Shown: positions 24,079-32,983 of the stretch, in pieces
How positions within the stretch are numbered: the stretch's first letter is position 1
How the letters are laid out: the number at the start of each line of letters is the position of its first letter
NCBI RefSeq assembly: GCF_006440735.1
Contig: NZ_VFUA01000070.1
Location: 1-35,086, forward strand
Direction of reading: 5' to 3'
Source: Mesorhizobium sp. B2-7-1
GTDB lineage: Bacteria; Pseudomonadota; Alphaproteobacteria; Rhizobiales; Rhizobiaceae
Length of the DNA: 35,086 nucleotides
The notes under the pieces: generated by a model
What the model saw: only the letters and a program-made list of their open reading frames with translations
Database searches by the model: none
Told to the model about the DNA's origin: nothing
Made by a program: the position numbers and the translations under genes

Positions 24079-24162
24079 TCTCTTGCGCGCTGCTTCAATT
24101 GTTATTGGACTAATTCGCCCTGAGGGTCTTTCCTAGGCGTCCCCAACGCCAGGAGCACCGCC

Positions 24163-25902
24163 ATGCCCTTGACCCGTCGGACGCTGATCGGCGTCACCCT
24201 CTCGCTCGCAATTGTCCTCACGCCGTCGATCGTCGCCTTCGCCGCGTCGCCCGCTCCCGCCAAGGGCGAGCACGGCATGGTGGTGACGGCCCAGCACCTT
24301 GCCACCGAAGTCGGCGTCGAGGTGCTGAAGAAAGGCGGTAACGCCGTCGATGCCGCCGTTGCCGTCGGCTACGCGCTCGCCGTGGTCTATCCCAACGCCG
24401 GCAATATAGGCGGCGGCGGTTTCATGACCGTGCGCATGAAGGATGGCCGCACGACCTTCCTCGATTTCCGCGAGCGCGCGCCGCTGGCAGCGACGAAGAC
24501 CATGTATCTCGATAAGGACGGCAATCCGGTGAAGGGCGCCAGCCTCGACGGTTATCTCGCGGTCGGCGTGCCGGGCTCGGTCGCCGGTTTCGAGATGGCG
24601 CGCGAGAAATACGGCACGCAGTCGCGGCAGGCCCTGATGGCGCCGGCAATCGCCTACGCCAAGGATGGCTTCGTGCTCAACCAGGGCGACGCGGCTTCTT
24701 TCGCCGGCAGCGCCGACCGGCTGGCCAAGGACCCGGCGGCGGCCGCCATCTTCCTGAAAAAGGACGGCAAGCCCTATGGCATTGGCGAGACGCTCGTTCA
24801 GCCGGACCTTGCCGCCTCGCTGTCGGCGATCTCGGAAAAGGGGCCGGACGCCTTCTACAAGGGCGCCATCGCCGATGAAATCGTCAAGGCGAGCGGCGCC
24901 AAGGGCGGCATCCTCGCCAAGGGCGATTTCGAGCAATATGCCGTGCGCGAATTGAAGCCGGTGACCTGCTCCTATCGCGGTTACGAAATCATCTCCTCGC
25001 CGCCGCCAAGCTCGGGCGGCGTCATCATCTGCGAGATACTCAACGTGCTCGAAGGCTACCCGCTCTCCTATCTCGGCTCGGGCTCCGCCGAGACGGTCCA
25101 TGTCATGGTCGAAGCCATGCGCCATGCCTATGTCGACCGCAACTCGGCGCTCGGCGACCCGGATTTCGTCGACAATCCGATCTCGAAGCTGCTCGACAAG
25201 ACCTATGCGAAAGACATCCGCGACAAGATAGATCCGTTCCGTGCCGGCGTTTCGAAGGACCTGATGCCGAAAGGCTTCGGCGAGTCGAAGGAAACCACCC
25301 ACTATTCGATCATCGACAATGACGGCAACGCGGTTGCGGTCACCTACACGCTGAACGGCTCCTTCGGCGCCGGGGTCGTCGCCGACGGCACCGGCATCCT
25401 GCTCAACAACGAGATGGACGATTTCACCCAGAAACCCGGCGTGCCGAACCTCTACGGGCTGGTGCAGGGCGAGGCGAACGCCATCCAGCCGAAGAAGACA
25501 CCTTTATCCTCGATGAGCCCGACGATCGTGACGAAGGATGGCAAGCCGTTCATGGTCATCGGCAGCCCGGGCGGTTCGCGCATCATCACCATCACGCTGG
25601 AGGCGATCGTCAACGTCATCGATCATGGCATGAACATTCAGCAGGCGATCGACACACCGCGCATCCATCATCAATGGCTGCCGGACACGGTCTATGTCGA
25701 GCCGTTCGGCCTTTCGCCGGACACAAAGAAGCTACTTGCCGGCATGGGCTACCATCTCGACCTCAGCGACGAGACCTGGGGCCAGGCGGCCGGCATTCTG
25801 GTCGGCGGCAAGAGCCTGAGCGAAATCGAGAAGGGCGGCGGCGCGCGCTACAACGGCGCCATCGACAGCCGCGCGGCGGCCGGCGAAGCACTCGGATATT
25901 GA
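24163..25902 (+). CDS. ggt: Gamma-glutamyltransferase (glutathione hydrolase)
   Basis: A 579-residue periplasmic N-terminal-nucleophile enzyme that cleaves gamma-glutamyl bonds in glutathione and transfers the glutamyl group. A signal peptide MPLTRRTLIGVTLSLAIVLT continues to AFA with likely cleavage near residue 27. The precursor should cut itself before Thr378 in the KETTHYSIIDNDGNAVAVTY motif. Other marks are EVLKKGGNAVDAAVAVGYAL, NAGNIGGGGFMTV, DFRERAP (gamma-glutamate-binding Arg), LLNNEMDDF, PLSSMSPTIV and GSPGGSRIITI. The ATG at 24163 has CAGGAG upstream. It looks monocistronic and converges on the next gene with 4 bases between stops. Confidence 0.96.
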   Translation: MPLTRRTLIGVTLSLAIVLTPSIVAFAASPAPAKGEHGMVVTAQHLATEVGVEVLKKGGNAVDAAVAVGYALAVVYPNAGNIGGGGFMTVRMKDGRTTFLDFRERAPLAATKTMYLDKDGNPVKGASLDGYLAVGVPGSVAGFEMAREKYGTQSRQALMAPAIAYAKDGFVLNQGDAASFAGSADRLAKDPAAAAIFLKKDGKPYGIGETLVQPDLAASLSAISEKGPDAFYKGAIADEIVKASGAKGGILAKGDFEQYAVRELKPVTCSYRGYEIISSPPPSSGGVIICEILNVLEGYPLSYLGSGSAETVHVMVEAMRHAYVDRNSALGDPDFVDNPISKLLDKTYAKDIRDKIDPFRAGVSKDLMPKGFGESKETTHYSIIDNDGNAVAVTYTLNGSFGAGVVADGTGILLNNEMDDFTQKPGVPNLYGLVQGEANAIQPKKTPLSSMSPTIVTKDGKPFMVIGSPGGSRIITITLEAIVNVIDHGMNIQQAIDTPRIHHQWLPDTVYVEPFGLSPDTKKLLAGMGYHLDLSDETWGQAAGILVGGKSLSEIEKGGGARYNGAIDSRAAAGEALGY

Positions 25903-25906
25903 TGGA

Positions 25907-26251
25907 TTACACGACCAGCGTGATCGTCGAAGCGATCAGCATCACGGCGGCGATGGCGACGAACAGCGCATAGATGCGCGGCCGGTCGAGCAACAGCGCA
26001 TTGCCGGAAATCCAGGCCGCCGTGGCGCCGCCGAGCGCGAATAGGAAGCCGTTGCGGTGGCCGAAGGACATGGAGGCGGCCATCAGGCCGCCGATGATCA
26101 GCGCGCCGAACACGATGATGACGGCGACGGCGTATTTCTCGAAATCATTGCCGCCGCCCATCGCCGGCCCCATCGCATTGAGATTGGGCAGGTCGTCCGG
26201 GTCGAAAGGGCTGGTCGAGCCGTATTCGTCTTGACCGAGGGATTCGCGCAT
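25907..26251 (-). CDS. Small membrane protein of unknown function
   Basis: I do not recognise a named family. From ATG 26251 (GGAG nine bases upstream) it encodes 114 residues: an acidic, proline-containing N-terminal tail (MRESLGQDEYGSTSPFDPDD) and three hydrophobic segments, about YAVAVIIVFGALIIGGLMAA, FLFALGGATAAWISGNALLL and YALFVAIAAVMLIASTITLV. A longer reading from 26350 adds 33 residues without a start signal. It is a lone gene, with a family 1 palindrome upstream and ggt converging downstream. Codon and amino acid make-up look like a real gene. Confidence 0.7.
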   Translation of the reverse strand: MRESLGQDEYGSTSPFDPDDLPNLNAMGPAMGGGNDFEKYAVAVIIVFGALIIGGLMAASMSFGHRNGFLFALGGATAAWISGNALLLDRPRIYALFVAIAAVMLIASTITLVV

Positions 26252-26401
26252 TATTCGTTCTCCGCTGGGCGGCAACAAACCATCAACGCTTGCCGAGCGC
26301 AACCCGGCAACGCCGTCGCGGCGATGCGTTCGCCGCCCGGCTGGTGCCAACGTGCCACGGTTTCCCGGTTGGTTTCAACGAGGTAGCGGCGTTGCGGTTC
26401 C

Positions 26402-26450
26402 AGAGCATGATGCCGAAAAGTGTGAAGCGGTTTTCGGGCTGCATCATGCA
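26402..26450. repeat. Short palindromic repeat, family 1 (copy b)
   Basis: AGAGCATGATG, CCGAAAA, GTGTGAAGCGG, TTTTCGG and GCATCATGC match the copy at 6950 almost base for base; the last three bases of the outer arm have changed. It lies between dctD and the small membrane protein gene, 18 bases beyond the dctD stop. Confidence 0.82.
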
Positions 26451-26467
26451 CCATCTCAAGCCTTGAT

Positions 26468-27823
26468 CTACCGGGAAAAATCGCTGCGCACGATGCCGTG
26501 CCGTTGCAGTTTGTCGTAGAAGGTCTTGCGCGGAATGCCGAGCGCCTCGATGGTGCGGCGGACGTCGCCGTCATTGCGACCAAGTGTCTCGCGGATGATT
26601 TCGGCTTCGTAACGATCGAGCCGTTCCGGTAAGGGCATTGAGGTGTCGATCTCCGTTGCCGCAGGAGAAGACGCAGCGGCAATGTCGTCCAGCCCGAGCA
26701 CGAAGCGTTCGGCGAAATGGGCGAGCTCGCGCACATTGCCCGGCCAGTCATGGTCGCCGAGATGGCGCTGGACCGAGGCGGAGATTGCCGGCACGGCGCG
26801 CCGGAAACGGGATGCGGCGCGCTCGGCGAAGTAGCCGAACAATAAAGGCACGTCGTCCCGCCGTTCGCGCAGAGGCGGGATCGAAAGCGTCACCACATTG
26901 AGCCGGTAATAGAGGTCCTCGCGGAAATTGCCGCGCTGGCCGGCGTCGCCGAGATCGACCTTGGCGGCGGCGACGACGCGCAGGTCGACCGGCCGCACCT
27001 CATTGGTGCCGAGCGGCGTAACCTCGCGCATTTCGAGCACGCGCAGCATCTGCACTTGCGTCGAGGCCGGCATGCTCTCGATCTCGTCGAGGAACAGCGT
27101 GCCGCCGCTCGAATGCTCGATACGGCCGACCCGCTTCTTCTGCGCCCCAGTGAAGGCGCCGGCCTCGTGGCCGAACAATTCGCTTTCGATCACCGTCTCC
27201 GGCAACGTGCCGCAGTTGAGTGCGACGAAATTGCCCTTGGCGCGGCGGCTCCAGCGGTGCAGCAGGCCAGCCACCACCTCCTTGCCCGAACCGGTCTCGC
27301 CGGTCACCAGAACGTCGACATCGGTGTCGGCGATCTGCCGCAGCGTCCTGCGCAGTCGCTCCATGGCCGGCGTCTGGCCGATCAGCGGCAGCCCTTCCTG
27401 CGCCTGTTCGGCCGCCTCGCGCAGGGCGCGGTTTTCCATCACCAGCCGGCGTTTTTCGGCGGCGCGGGCAACGCTCTGCGCCAACCGCTCAGCGGCGAAA
27501 GGCTTGGTGATGAAATCATAGGCGCCGTCCTTGATCGCCTTGACCGCCATGGCGATATCGCCGTGACCGGTGACCAGGATGACGGGAATGTCCGGATCGA
27601 GCCGCAACACGCGGTTGAAGAGCTGCAGCCCGTCGATCTCCGGCATGCGGATGTCCGACACCACGACGCCGGCGAAATTCCGGCCGAGCGTCGCCAGCGC
27701 TTCGCTCGCCACCGGGTGGGCCGACACGGCGAAGCCCGCGAGCTCCAGCGTCTGCCGTGTCGCCTTGAGCAATTCGCTGTCGTCATCGATCAGGATGACT
27801 GGTGCCGGGTCGTCCTTGGTCAT
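26468..27823 (-). CDS. dctD: C4-dicarboxylate transport response regulator DctD (NtrC type)
   Basis: A 451-residue sigma-54 activator. The receiver domain has acidic pocket IDDDSE, phospho-acceptor Asp57 (VVSDIRMPEIDG) and Lys107 (TKPF). The AAA+ domain has Walker A GETGSGKE (175-182), the sigma-54-contacting loop GAFTGA (222-227) and Walker B GTLFLDEIESM. The C-terminal Fis-type helix-turn-helix is GDVRRTIEALGIPRKTFYDK. Its ATG overlaps the dctB stop by four bases. It is expected to activate dctA, the divergent gene beyond dctB, in response to C4-dicarboxylates sensed by DctB. Confidence 0.94.
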   Translation of the reverse strand: MTKDDPAPVILIDDDSELLKATRQTLELAGFAVSAHPVASEALATLGRNFAGVVVSDIRMPEIDGLQLFNRVLRLDPDIPVILVTGHGDIAMAVKAIKDGAYDFITKPFAAERLAQSVARAAEKRRLVMENRALREAAEQAQEGLPLIGQTPAMERLRRTLRQIADTDVDVLVTGETGSGKEVVAGLLHRWSRRAKGNFVALNCGTLPETVIESELFGHEAGAFTGAQKKRVGRIEHSSGGTLFLDEIESMPASTQVQMLRVLEMREVTPLGTNEVRPVDLRVVAAAKVDLGDAGQRGNFREDLYYRLNVVTLSIPPLRERRDDVPLLFGYFAERAASRFRRAVPAISASVQRHLGDHDWPGNVRELAHFAERFVLGLDDIAAASSPAATEIDTSMPLPERLDRYEAEIIRETLGRNDGDVRRTIEALGIPRKTFYDKLQRHGIVRSDFSR

Positions 27824-29685
27824 GCTGCGCCGGCTTTCGACAGATGGATGGTGAAGCGTGTGCCCTGGCTGCTGTTCGCCACCTCGATGCGCCCGCCATA
27901 GTCGGCGACGATGTCCTTGGAGATGACGAGGCCGAGGCCCAGGCCTTTCTCCTTCGAAGTGTTGAAGGGCGTGAACAGCGATTTCAGGATCGCGGGCGGG
28001 ATGCCCGGGCCGTTGTCCGAGACCGTGAGCGTGACGTCATCGCCGGTTTCAGCCGCCGAAACCTCGACCTTCGCGTCGTCACGGCCTTCAATCGCCTCCA
28101 GCGCGTTCTGGAACAGGTTGATCAGCACCTGCTCCAGCCGCAGCCGGTTGCCCATAACCTTCAGCGCCGGCGGGGGCAGTGTGATCGACAGCGCATCCAG
28201 CCGGCCGGCAAAGCGGCTCCTGAGCAGCACGACGGCACCCTCGATCACGCCGCGCAATTCGACCGGCTCGGCCGCCATGCGGCCCTTGCGGGCGAAGGCC
28301 TTCAGCTCTTCGGTGATGGAGCCGATACGCTCGGTCAGCGCCGAGATGGCGCCAAGGTTCTCCTCGGCCGAGGCGCTTTGCTTGCGTTCGAGGAAGACGC
28401 GCGCATTGTCGGCATAGGCGCGGATCGTCGCCACCGGCTGGTTGATCTCATGCGCGACGCCGGCGGCGACCTGGCCGAGCGTGGCAAGCCGGTTGGCCTG
28501 CACCAGCTCCTGCTGCATCACCTGCAGCTTCGCCTCGGTGCTGCGATGGTCGGCGATCTCGGCCTGCAGCCGGTCGCGCGCCAGGCTGAGATCCTGCGTG
28601 CGTTCGACGACCCGGCGCTCGAGCTCGGCGCGCGCGGCCTGTTCGGCGGCAATCCGCATTTGGCCGGATTGCCGGCGCCACAAAAGATAGGCGGCAAAGG
28701 CGATGAGCGGGACAAGGACACCGAGCGCCAGGAGCCGCATTTCGCGCTGCGCTGCCGCGACCGGTGCTTCAGCGGGAACGAGATAGTCGAGCCGCCAGGG
28801 TGTCGACGGCACAGCGGTCGACAGTCGCAGATACTCCGCATCGCTGCCGCCGGGCGTGATGGCATGGACCAGCGCGACGTCGGAGCTGAGCGGTTGTGGC
28901 CTCGTGATCGGCAACGGCACCAGCGGCGCCTCGCCGAATTGCTGGCTGGCCCGGATGTCGGCCGTGACCGGAGCGGCCAGCGGCGCAATCGCCATGAAAC
29001 GCCAGGAGGGGACGCTGGTGATCAGCACCACGCCATGCGCATCGCTGACATAGGCCGGCCGGTTCGCCTCGCGCCAGTCGGACTCGAGCTGGTCGAACTC
29101 CATCTTGACCACGACGACGCCGAGCGGCTCCGAAGCGCCGTCGACCCGGCGCGAGATGTAGAGACCGGGACGTTTGCTGACATTGCCGAGCGCGAAATAT
29201 TCGGCCGTGCCGGTTTCCATCGCGCCCGAGAAATAGGCGCGAAAGCCATAGTCGTTGCCGACGAAGCTCACCGGCTCGCGCCAGTTGCTGGAAGCGATCG
29301 CCAGGCCGTCCGTGCCGGTGACATAGAGCACCGAGGCCTTGGTGCCCGAGACCAGTCCTTCGAGCTTGCGGTTGAGCACGTCGATAGAGGCAGGGCTGCG
29401 CTCGCTCAGCGCGTCATGCACCTGCTGGTCCTCCGACAGGAGCAGCGGCAGCGCGCGCGGGTTTTCCAGCACCGCGCGCAGCAGCGCGACCTTGAGGTTG
29501 GCGTCCGTGCGCCCTTGCGAGGCCAAAGCCTCGATCTCGGTCGAGCGGCCATAGAGGCCGGCCCCGTAGAGCGCTGCCGCGATGATCGCCAGCGCCACCG
29601 CCGCGAACAGCAGCCAGGCGCGCCGCGCCCGCCCGGCAAGCAGTTCCGGCGTCGGGGCGAGGGCAGCGGCAGGGCGTTGCAGCAT
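27820..29685 (-). CDS. dctB: C4-dicarboxylate sensor histidine kinase DctB
   Basis: A 621-residue inner-membrane sensor kinase from ATG 29685. One helix at about 22-45, a periplasmic double-PDC sensor (residues about 46-315; VLYVTGTDGLAIASSNWREP, YISRRVDGASEPLGVVVVKM) and a second helix at about 316-336 lead to a coiled coil. The kinase core has phospho-acceptor His412 in GVAHEINQPVATIRAYADNA, then NLFQNALEAIEGRDDA, DNGPGIP and GLGLGLVISKDIVADYGGRI. ATG 29700 is an alternative start five codons upstream, which overlaps a candidate DctD site; no strong ribosome site favours either, and longer readings to 29838 cover the dctA promoter. It is coupled to dctD. Confidence 0.93.
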   Translation of the reverse strand: MLQRPAAALAPTPELLAGRARRAWLLFAAVALAIIAAALYGAGLYGRSTEIEALASQGRTDANLKVALLRAVLENPRALPLLLSEDQQVHDALSERSPASIDVLNRKLEGLVSGTKASVLYVTGTDGLAIASSNWREPVSFVGNDYGFRAYFSGAMETGTAEYFALGNVSKRPGLYISRRVDGASEPLGVVVVKMEFDQLESDWREANRPAYVSDAHGVVLITSVPSWRFMAIAPLAAPVTADIRASQQFGEAPLVPLPITRPQPLSSDVALVHAITPGGSDAEYLRLSTAVPSTPWRLDYLVPAEAPVAAAQREMRLLALGVLVPLIAFAAYLLWRRQSGQMRIAAEQAARAELERRVVERTQDLSLARDRLQAEIADHRSTEAKLQVMQQELVQANRLATLGQVAAGVAHEINQPVATIRAYADNARVFLERKQSASAEENLGAISALTERIGSITEELKAFARKGRMAAEPVELRGVIEGAVVLLRSRFAGRLDALSITLPPPALKVMGNRLRLEQVLINLFQNALEAIEGRDDAKVEVSAAETGDDVTLTVSDNGPGIPPAILKSLFTPFNTSKEKGLGLGLVISKDIVADYGGRIEVANSSQGTRFTIHLSKAGAA

Positions 29686-29693
29686 GTCGCATC

Positions 29694-29742
29694 TGTGCAT
29701 GTTTTCGCACAAAGCGCAATTCGACCTATGCGGATAACCGCA
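29694..29742. promoter_or_regulatory. Two candidate DctD binding sites upstream of dctA
   Basis: Site 1 at 29694-29711 has TGTGC, eight bases, GCACA as perfect inverted arms. Site 2 at 29729-29742 reads TGCGGATAACCGCA, also an inverted repeat. They lie about 75-125 bases before the sigma-54 promoter, the normal place for NtrC-type activator sites; tandem sites are known for rhizobial dctA. Assignment to DctD is inferred. Confidence 0.6.
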
Positions 29743-29817
29743 CTGGTGTCGCCGAAGAGCATGCCGAAAGGCTAAAAAAGCTAGCAAAATCAATGGAGCG
29801 AAACGCTGCGCGCAATC

Positions 29818-29833
29818 TGGCAAGCGCATTGCA
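29818..29833 (+). promoter_or_regulatory. Sigma-54 promoter of dctA
   Basis: TGGCAAGCGCATTGCA has GG and GC elements exactly 12 positions apart, matching the RpoN consensus TGGCACG-N4-TTGCA/T with one mismatch. It would start transcription near 29845, leaving a leader of about 77 bases before dctA. Confidence 0.82.
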
Positions 29834-29921
29834 AACACATCGGCAGCAGCCGCGAGGCTGTGGAGGTCAACAGCCCCCAGGGAGGTCGAGCGTCTCGATC
29901 GGGGGTCGAACGGAGGACATC

Positions 29922-31256
29922 ATGCAGACAGCAATCGCTGCCGCCGAACCGCGCGGCAAGGTTCCCTTTTACCGGCATCTCTATGTGCAGGTCCTGGTGG
30001 CGATCGCCGCCGGCATCCTGCTTGGCCATTTCTATCCCGACCTGGGCGCCTCGCTGAAACCGCTTGGCGATGCCTTCATCAAGCTGGTCAAGATGGTCAT
30101 CGCGCCGGTGATCTTCCTCACCGTGGCGACCGGCATTGCCGGTGTTTCCGACTTGCACAAGGTCGGCCGCGTCGCCGGCAAGGCGATGATCTATTTCCTC
30201 GTCTTCTCGACATTGGCGCTCGTCGTCGGCCTCATCGTGTCGAACGTCATCCAGCCCGGCGCCGGCATGCACATCAATCCAGCGACCCTCGATCCCTCAA
30301 AGGTGGCGACCTTCACCGAGAAGGCGCATGACACTTCCATTGTCGGCTTCCTGATGAACATCATCCCCGACACCATCACCGGCGCGTTCGCGCAGGGCGA
30401 CATCCTTCAGGTGCTGTTCTTCTCGGTGCTGTTCGGCATCGCGCTGGCGCTGGTCGGCGAGCGTGGCCGTCCGGTGGTCGATTTCCTGCAGGCACTGACC
30501 TCGCCGGTGTTCCGCCTCGTCGCCATCCTGATGAAGGCGGCGCCCATCGGGGCCTTCGGCGCCATGGCCTTCACCGTCGGCAAATACGGCATCGGCTCGA
30601 TCGCCAACCTCGCCATGCTGATCGGCACCTTCTATCTGACGTCGCTGCTCTTCGTGCTCGTCGTTCTCGGCACTGTCGCATGGTATAACGGCTTCTCCAT
30701 CCTGGCGCTGATCCGCTACATCAAGGAAGAACTGCTCCTGGTGCTCGGCACCTCATCGTCGGAAGCAGCACTTCCAGGCCTGATGGCCAAGATGGAGCGC
30801 GCCGGCTGCAACCGCTCGGTCGTCGGCCTGGTGATCCCGACCGGCTATTCCTTCAACCTGGACGGCACCAACATCTATATGACGCTTGCCGCCCTGTTCA
30901 TCGCCCAGGCGACCGACACGCCGCTCACCTTCGGCGACCAGATCCTGCTCCTGCTCGTCGCCATGCTGAGCTCGAAAGGTGCGGCCGGCATCACCGGCGC
31001 CGGCTTCATCACCTTGGCCGCCACGCTCTCGGTCGTGCCTTCGGTGCCGGTCGCCGGCATGGCGCTGATCCTCGGCGTCGACCGCTTCATGTCGGAATGC
31101 CGCGCGCTCACCAACTTCGTCGGCAACGCGGTGGCGACCATCGTCGTGGCGCGCTGGGAAGGCGAGCTCGACCAGAAGCAATTCGCCGCCGCCATGGCCG
31201 GTCAGTTGCCTGAGGAGGCCGACCTCGCGCTGTCGGGCGGGCTGCAGCCCGCCTGA
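29922..31256 (+). CDS. dctA: C4-dicarboxylate transporter DctA
   Basis: A 444-residue inner-membrane cation symporter of the DAACS family, importing succinate, fumarate and malate, the main carbon supply of nodule bacteroids in rhizobia. Marks: FYRHLYVQVLVAIAAGILLG, FIKLVKMVIAPVIFLTVATG, the serine-rich re-entrant loop LGTSSSEAALPGLMAKME, and the substrate-site segment PTGYSFNLDGTNIYMTLAAL. The ATG at 29922 follows CGGAGGA by six bases and gives the usual length; an upstream reading to 29793 would include the promoter. It is divergent from dctB, driven by a sigma-54 promoter and followed by an intrinsic terminator. Confidence 0.97.
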   Translation: MQTAIAAAEPRGKVPFYRHLYVQVLVAIAAGILLGHFYPDLGASLKPLGDAFIKLVKMVIAPVIFLTVATGIAGVSDLHKVGRVAGKAMIYFLVFSTLALVVGLIVSNVIQPGAGMHINPATLDPSKVATFTEKAHDTSIVGFLMNIIPDTITGAFAQGDILQVLFFSVLFGIALALVGERGRPVVDFLQALTSPVFRLVAILMKAAPIGAFGAMAFTVGKYGIGSIANLAMLIGTFYLTSLLFVLVVLGTVAWYNGFSILALIRYIKEELLLVLGTSSSEAALPGLMAKMERAGCNRSVVGLVIPTGYSFNLDGTNIYMTLAALFIAQATDTPLTFGDQILLLLVAMLSSKGAAGITGAGFITLAATLSVVPSVPVAGMALILGVDRFMSECRALTNFVGNAVATIVVARWEGELDQKQFAAAMAGQLPEEADLALSGGLQPA

Positions 31257-31303
31257 TCACCGTCTGGAATTGCGGAAGACAAACGGCATCCTCCCGATGC
31301 CGG

Positions 31304-31337
31304 ACAGGCCGTAGCTCCGCCGCGGCCTGTTCTTTTT
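31304..31337 (+). terminator. Rho-independent terminator after dctA
   Basis: ACAGGCCG (31304-31311) pairs with CGGCCTGT (31323-31330) and is followed by TCTTTTT. It lies 48 bases after the dctA stop. Confidence 0.82.
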
Positions 31338-31402
31338 GTCAGCCGCCGCATAGGCTGCACGAGCCGGATTCTCGGCAAGACATTCAGCCGAGAGGGCGGT
31401 CG

Positions 31403-31984
31403 ATGAGCAGCGCGTATCCCGAGATCTACGTCGTTCGCCATGGCGAGACGGAGTGGAGCGCCTCAGGCAGGCACACCGGCCGCACCGACATCCCCTTGAC
31501 CGCCAAGGGCGAAGAGGCCGCGCGCGGCATCGCCGAGAGGCTCAAGGGCCTGACATTCCAAGCGGTCTGGTCGAGCCCCTCGCAGCGCGCTTTCGACACC
31601 TGCCGGCTTGCCGGCTTCGGCGAGCGTGCGGTCAGGAAATCCGACCTGCAGGAATGGGACTACGGCGCCTATGAAGGCGTGACGACCAAGGAGATCCTGT
31701 CCAAGCGCCCAGGCTGGCAGTTGTTTCGCGACGGTTGCCCGGAAGGCGAGACGGCGGCCGATGTCGGCGCCCGCGCCGATGCTGTCATCGCCGGGCTGCG
31801 CGCGGTTGCCGGCAATGTGCTCATCTTCTCCAGCTCGCATTTCCTGCGCGTCTTCGCCGCGCGCTGGGTCGGCCTGCCGCCCGAAGGCGGCGAGCACTTC
31901 GTGCTCGATACCGCCAGCCTCAGCGTCCTCGGCTACGAGCACGACCTGACCGAGCCGGTCATCCGCAGGTGGAACCAGAAGTAG
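31403..31984 (+). CDS. Histidine phosphatase family protein (phosphoglycerate-mutase-like)
   Basis: A 193-residue cytosolic phosphatase of histidine phosphatase branch 1. The catalytic RHGETEW motif places the phospho-accepting His at residue 13. Other marks are GRHTGRTDIPLTAKGEEAAR, the WSSPSQRAFDT phosphate-pocket arginine, the acid LQEWDYGAYEG, and the second catalytic His in FSSSHFLRVFAARWVG. The substrate is unknown: such proteins range from fructose-bisphosphatases to alpha-ribazole phosphatases, and no cobalamin genes lie nearby. It stands alone after the dctA terminator; the start at ATG 31403 has a weak GGGCGG upstream. Confidence 0.92.
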   Translation: MSSAYPEIYVVRHGETEWSASGRHTGRTDIPLTAKGEEAARGIAERLKGLTFQAVWSSPSQRAFDTCRLAGFGERAVRKSDLQEWDYGAYEGVTTKEILSKRPGWQLFRDGCPEGETAADVGARADAVIAGLRAVAGNVLIFSSSHFLRVFAARWVGLPPEGGEHFVLDTASLSVLGYEHDLTEPVIRRWNQK

Positions 31985-31993
31985 CGAGCGCGA

Positions 31994-32130
31994 CTCCCCC
32001 TCATCCGGCCGCTTCGCGGTCGAGGGGAGAAGAGGTCGGCGCCGGCGCTGATCAACTCCTCTCCCCTCGGGGAGAGGTCGGATTGCCCCGAGTTGCTCTT
32101 GCAATTCGGTTGGCAATCCGGGTGAGGGGG
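31994..32130. repeat. Long palindromic repeat, family 4 (copy d)
   Basis: It runs from CTCCCCCTCATCCGGCCGC to CCGGGTGAGGGGG. Compared with the copy at 23941 the first internal hairpin is shortened (only GAGGGGAGAAGAGG remains), while the CTCTCCCC-TCGGGGAGAG hairpin and the GGATTGCC/GGCAATCC module are kept. It separates the phosphatase and pseudouridine synthase genes, which converge here. Confidence 0.85.
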
Positions 32131-32143
32131 AATGCCTCGCGGC

Positions 32144-32911
32144 TTAAGCTGAAAGCATCGCCAGTTCCTCGGCCGTTAAATGCCGCGCCGTGCCTTTGGC
32201 AAGCTCGCCCAACTTCAGATCCCCGATCGCCACCCTGATCAACCTCAGCACCTCGATATCGAAAGCGCCGAGCAGCCTGCGGATCTGTCGGTTGCGGCCT
32301 TCGTCGAGCACGATCTCCAGCCAGGCCGTCCGCCCGCCGCTGCGCAACGGCGTGATCGAGCTTGCGGTGAGCAACTCGCCGTCGACAATGGTCCCTTGGC
32401 GAACGCGCTCGAGCATTTCCTCGTCGGGCGCGGGAGCGATCTGCACATGATAGGTCTTGGCGACATGCGAGGCGGGGTCGAGCAGGCCGTTCGCCCAGCG
32501 CGTGTCGTTGCTCATCAAAAGCAGCCCTTCGCTCGCTTTGTCGAGGCGGCCGACGGGCGACACGAACGGCAGGTCGAGCCCTTCCAGGCAGTCATAGACC
32601 GTGCCGCGGCCTTCAGGATCGTCGCGGGTCGTGACCAGCCCGCGCGGCTTGTTGAGCATCAGATAGACCTTGCGCTCGGCAACCACGCGCTCGCCGTCGA
32701 CGGTGATGCGGTCGTGGTCGGGATCGATGCGCAGCAAGGCATCGCGCACCGTCTTGCCGCCGACTTGCACTCGCCCCTCGGCGACCAGGTTCTCGGCCTG
32801 CGTGCGTGAGCAGAAGCCAAGCTTGGACAGCGCTCGGGCGAGGCTGACCTTTGGGATTGCGGATCGTCGGTCCGGTTGGCGTGCCACTGTCTTTGTCTTC
32901 GAACGTCTCAA
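32144..32911 (-). CDS. Ribosomal RNA pseudouridine synthase (RsuA/RluB/RluE family)
   Basis: A 255-residue RNA-modifying enzyme. The N-terminal S4 RNA-binding domain spans about residues 21-75 (VSLARALSKLGFCSRTQAEN). The catalytic domain has the motif GRLDKASEGLLLMSND with catalytic Asp124, plus LNKPRGLVTTRDDPEGRGTV, HVAKTYHVQI and EIVLDEGRNRQIRRLLGAF. It should convert a specific uridine in 16S or 23S rRNA; the target site cannot be told from sequence. The start is uncertain: TTG 32911 gives a basic N-terminal tail, GTG 32887 is another option, and no ATG or clear ribosome site is visible. Confidence 0.9.
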   Translation of the reverse strand: MRRSKTKTVARQPDRRSAIPKVSLARALSKLGFCSRTQAENLVAEGRVQVGGKTVRDALLRIDPDHDRITVDGERVVAERKVYLMLNKPRGLVTTRDDPEGRGTVYDCLEGLDLPFVSPVGRLDKASEGLLLMSNDTRWANGLLDPASHVAKTYHVQIAPAPDEEMLERVRQGTIVDGELLTASSITPLRSGGRTAWLEIVLDEGRNRQIRRLLGAFDIEVLRLIRVAIGDLKLGELAKGTARHLTAEELAMLSA

Positions 32912-32983
32912 AACGCCGCAACCGATGCCATGCTTGGCGAGATGGGCGCAAGCGGTTCCGTCGCCCGGTCCGGGCCGCCAATG

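Noticed and set aside
27802..29775. 657-residue open frame on the plus strand
   Set aside because: Antisense shadow of dctB; no domain, and it would run through the DctB kinase core.
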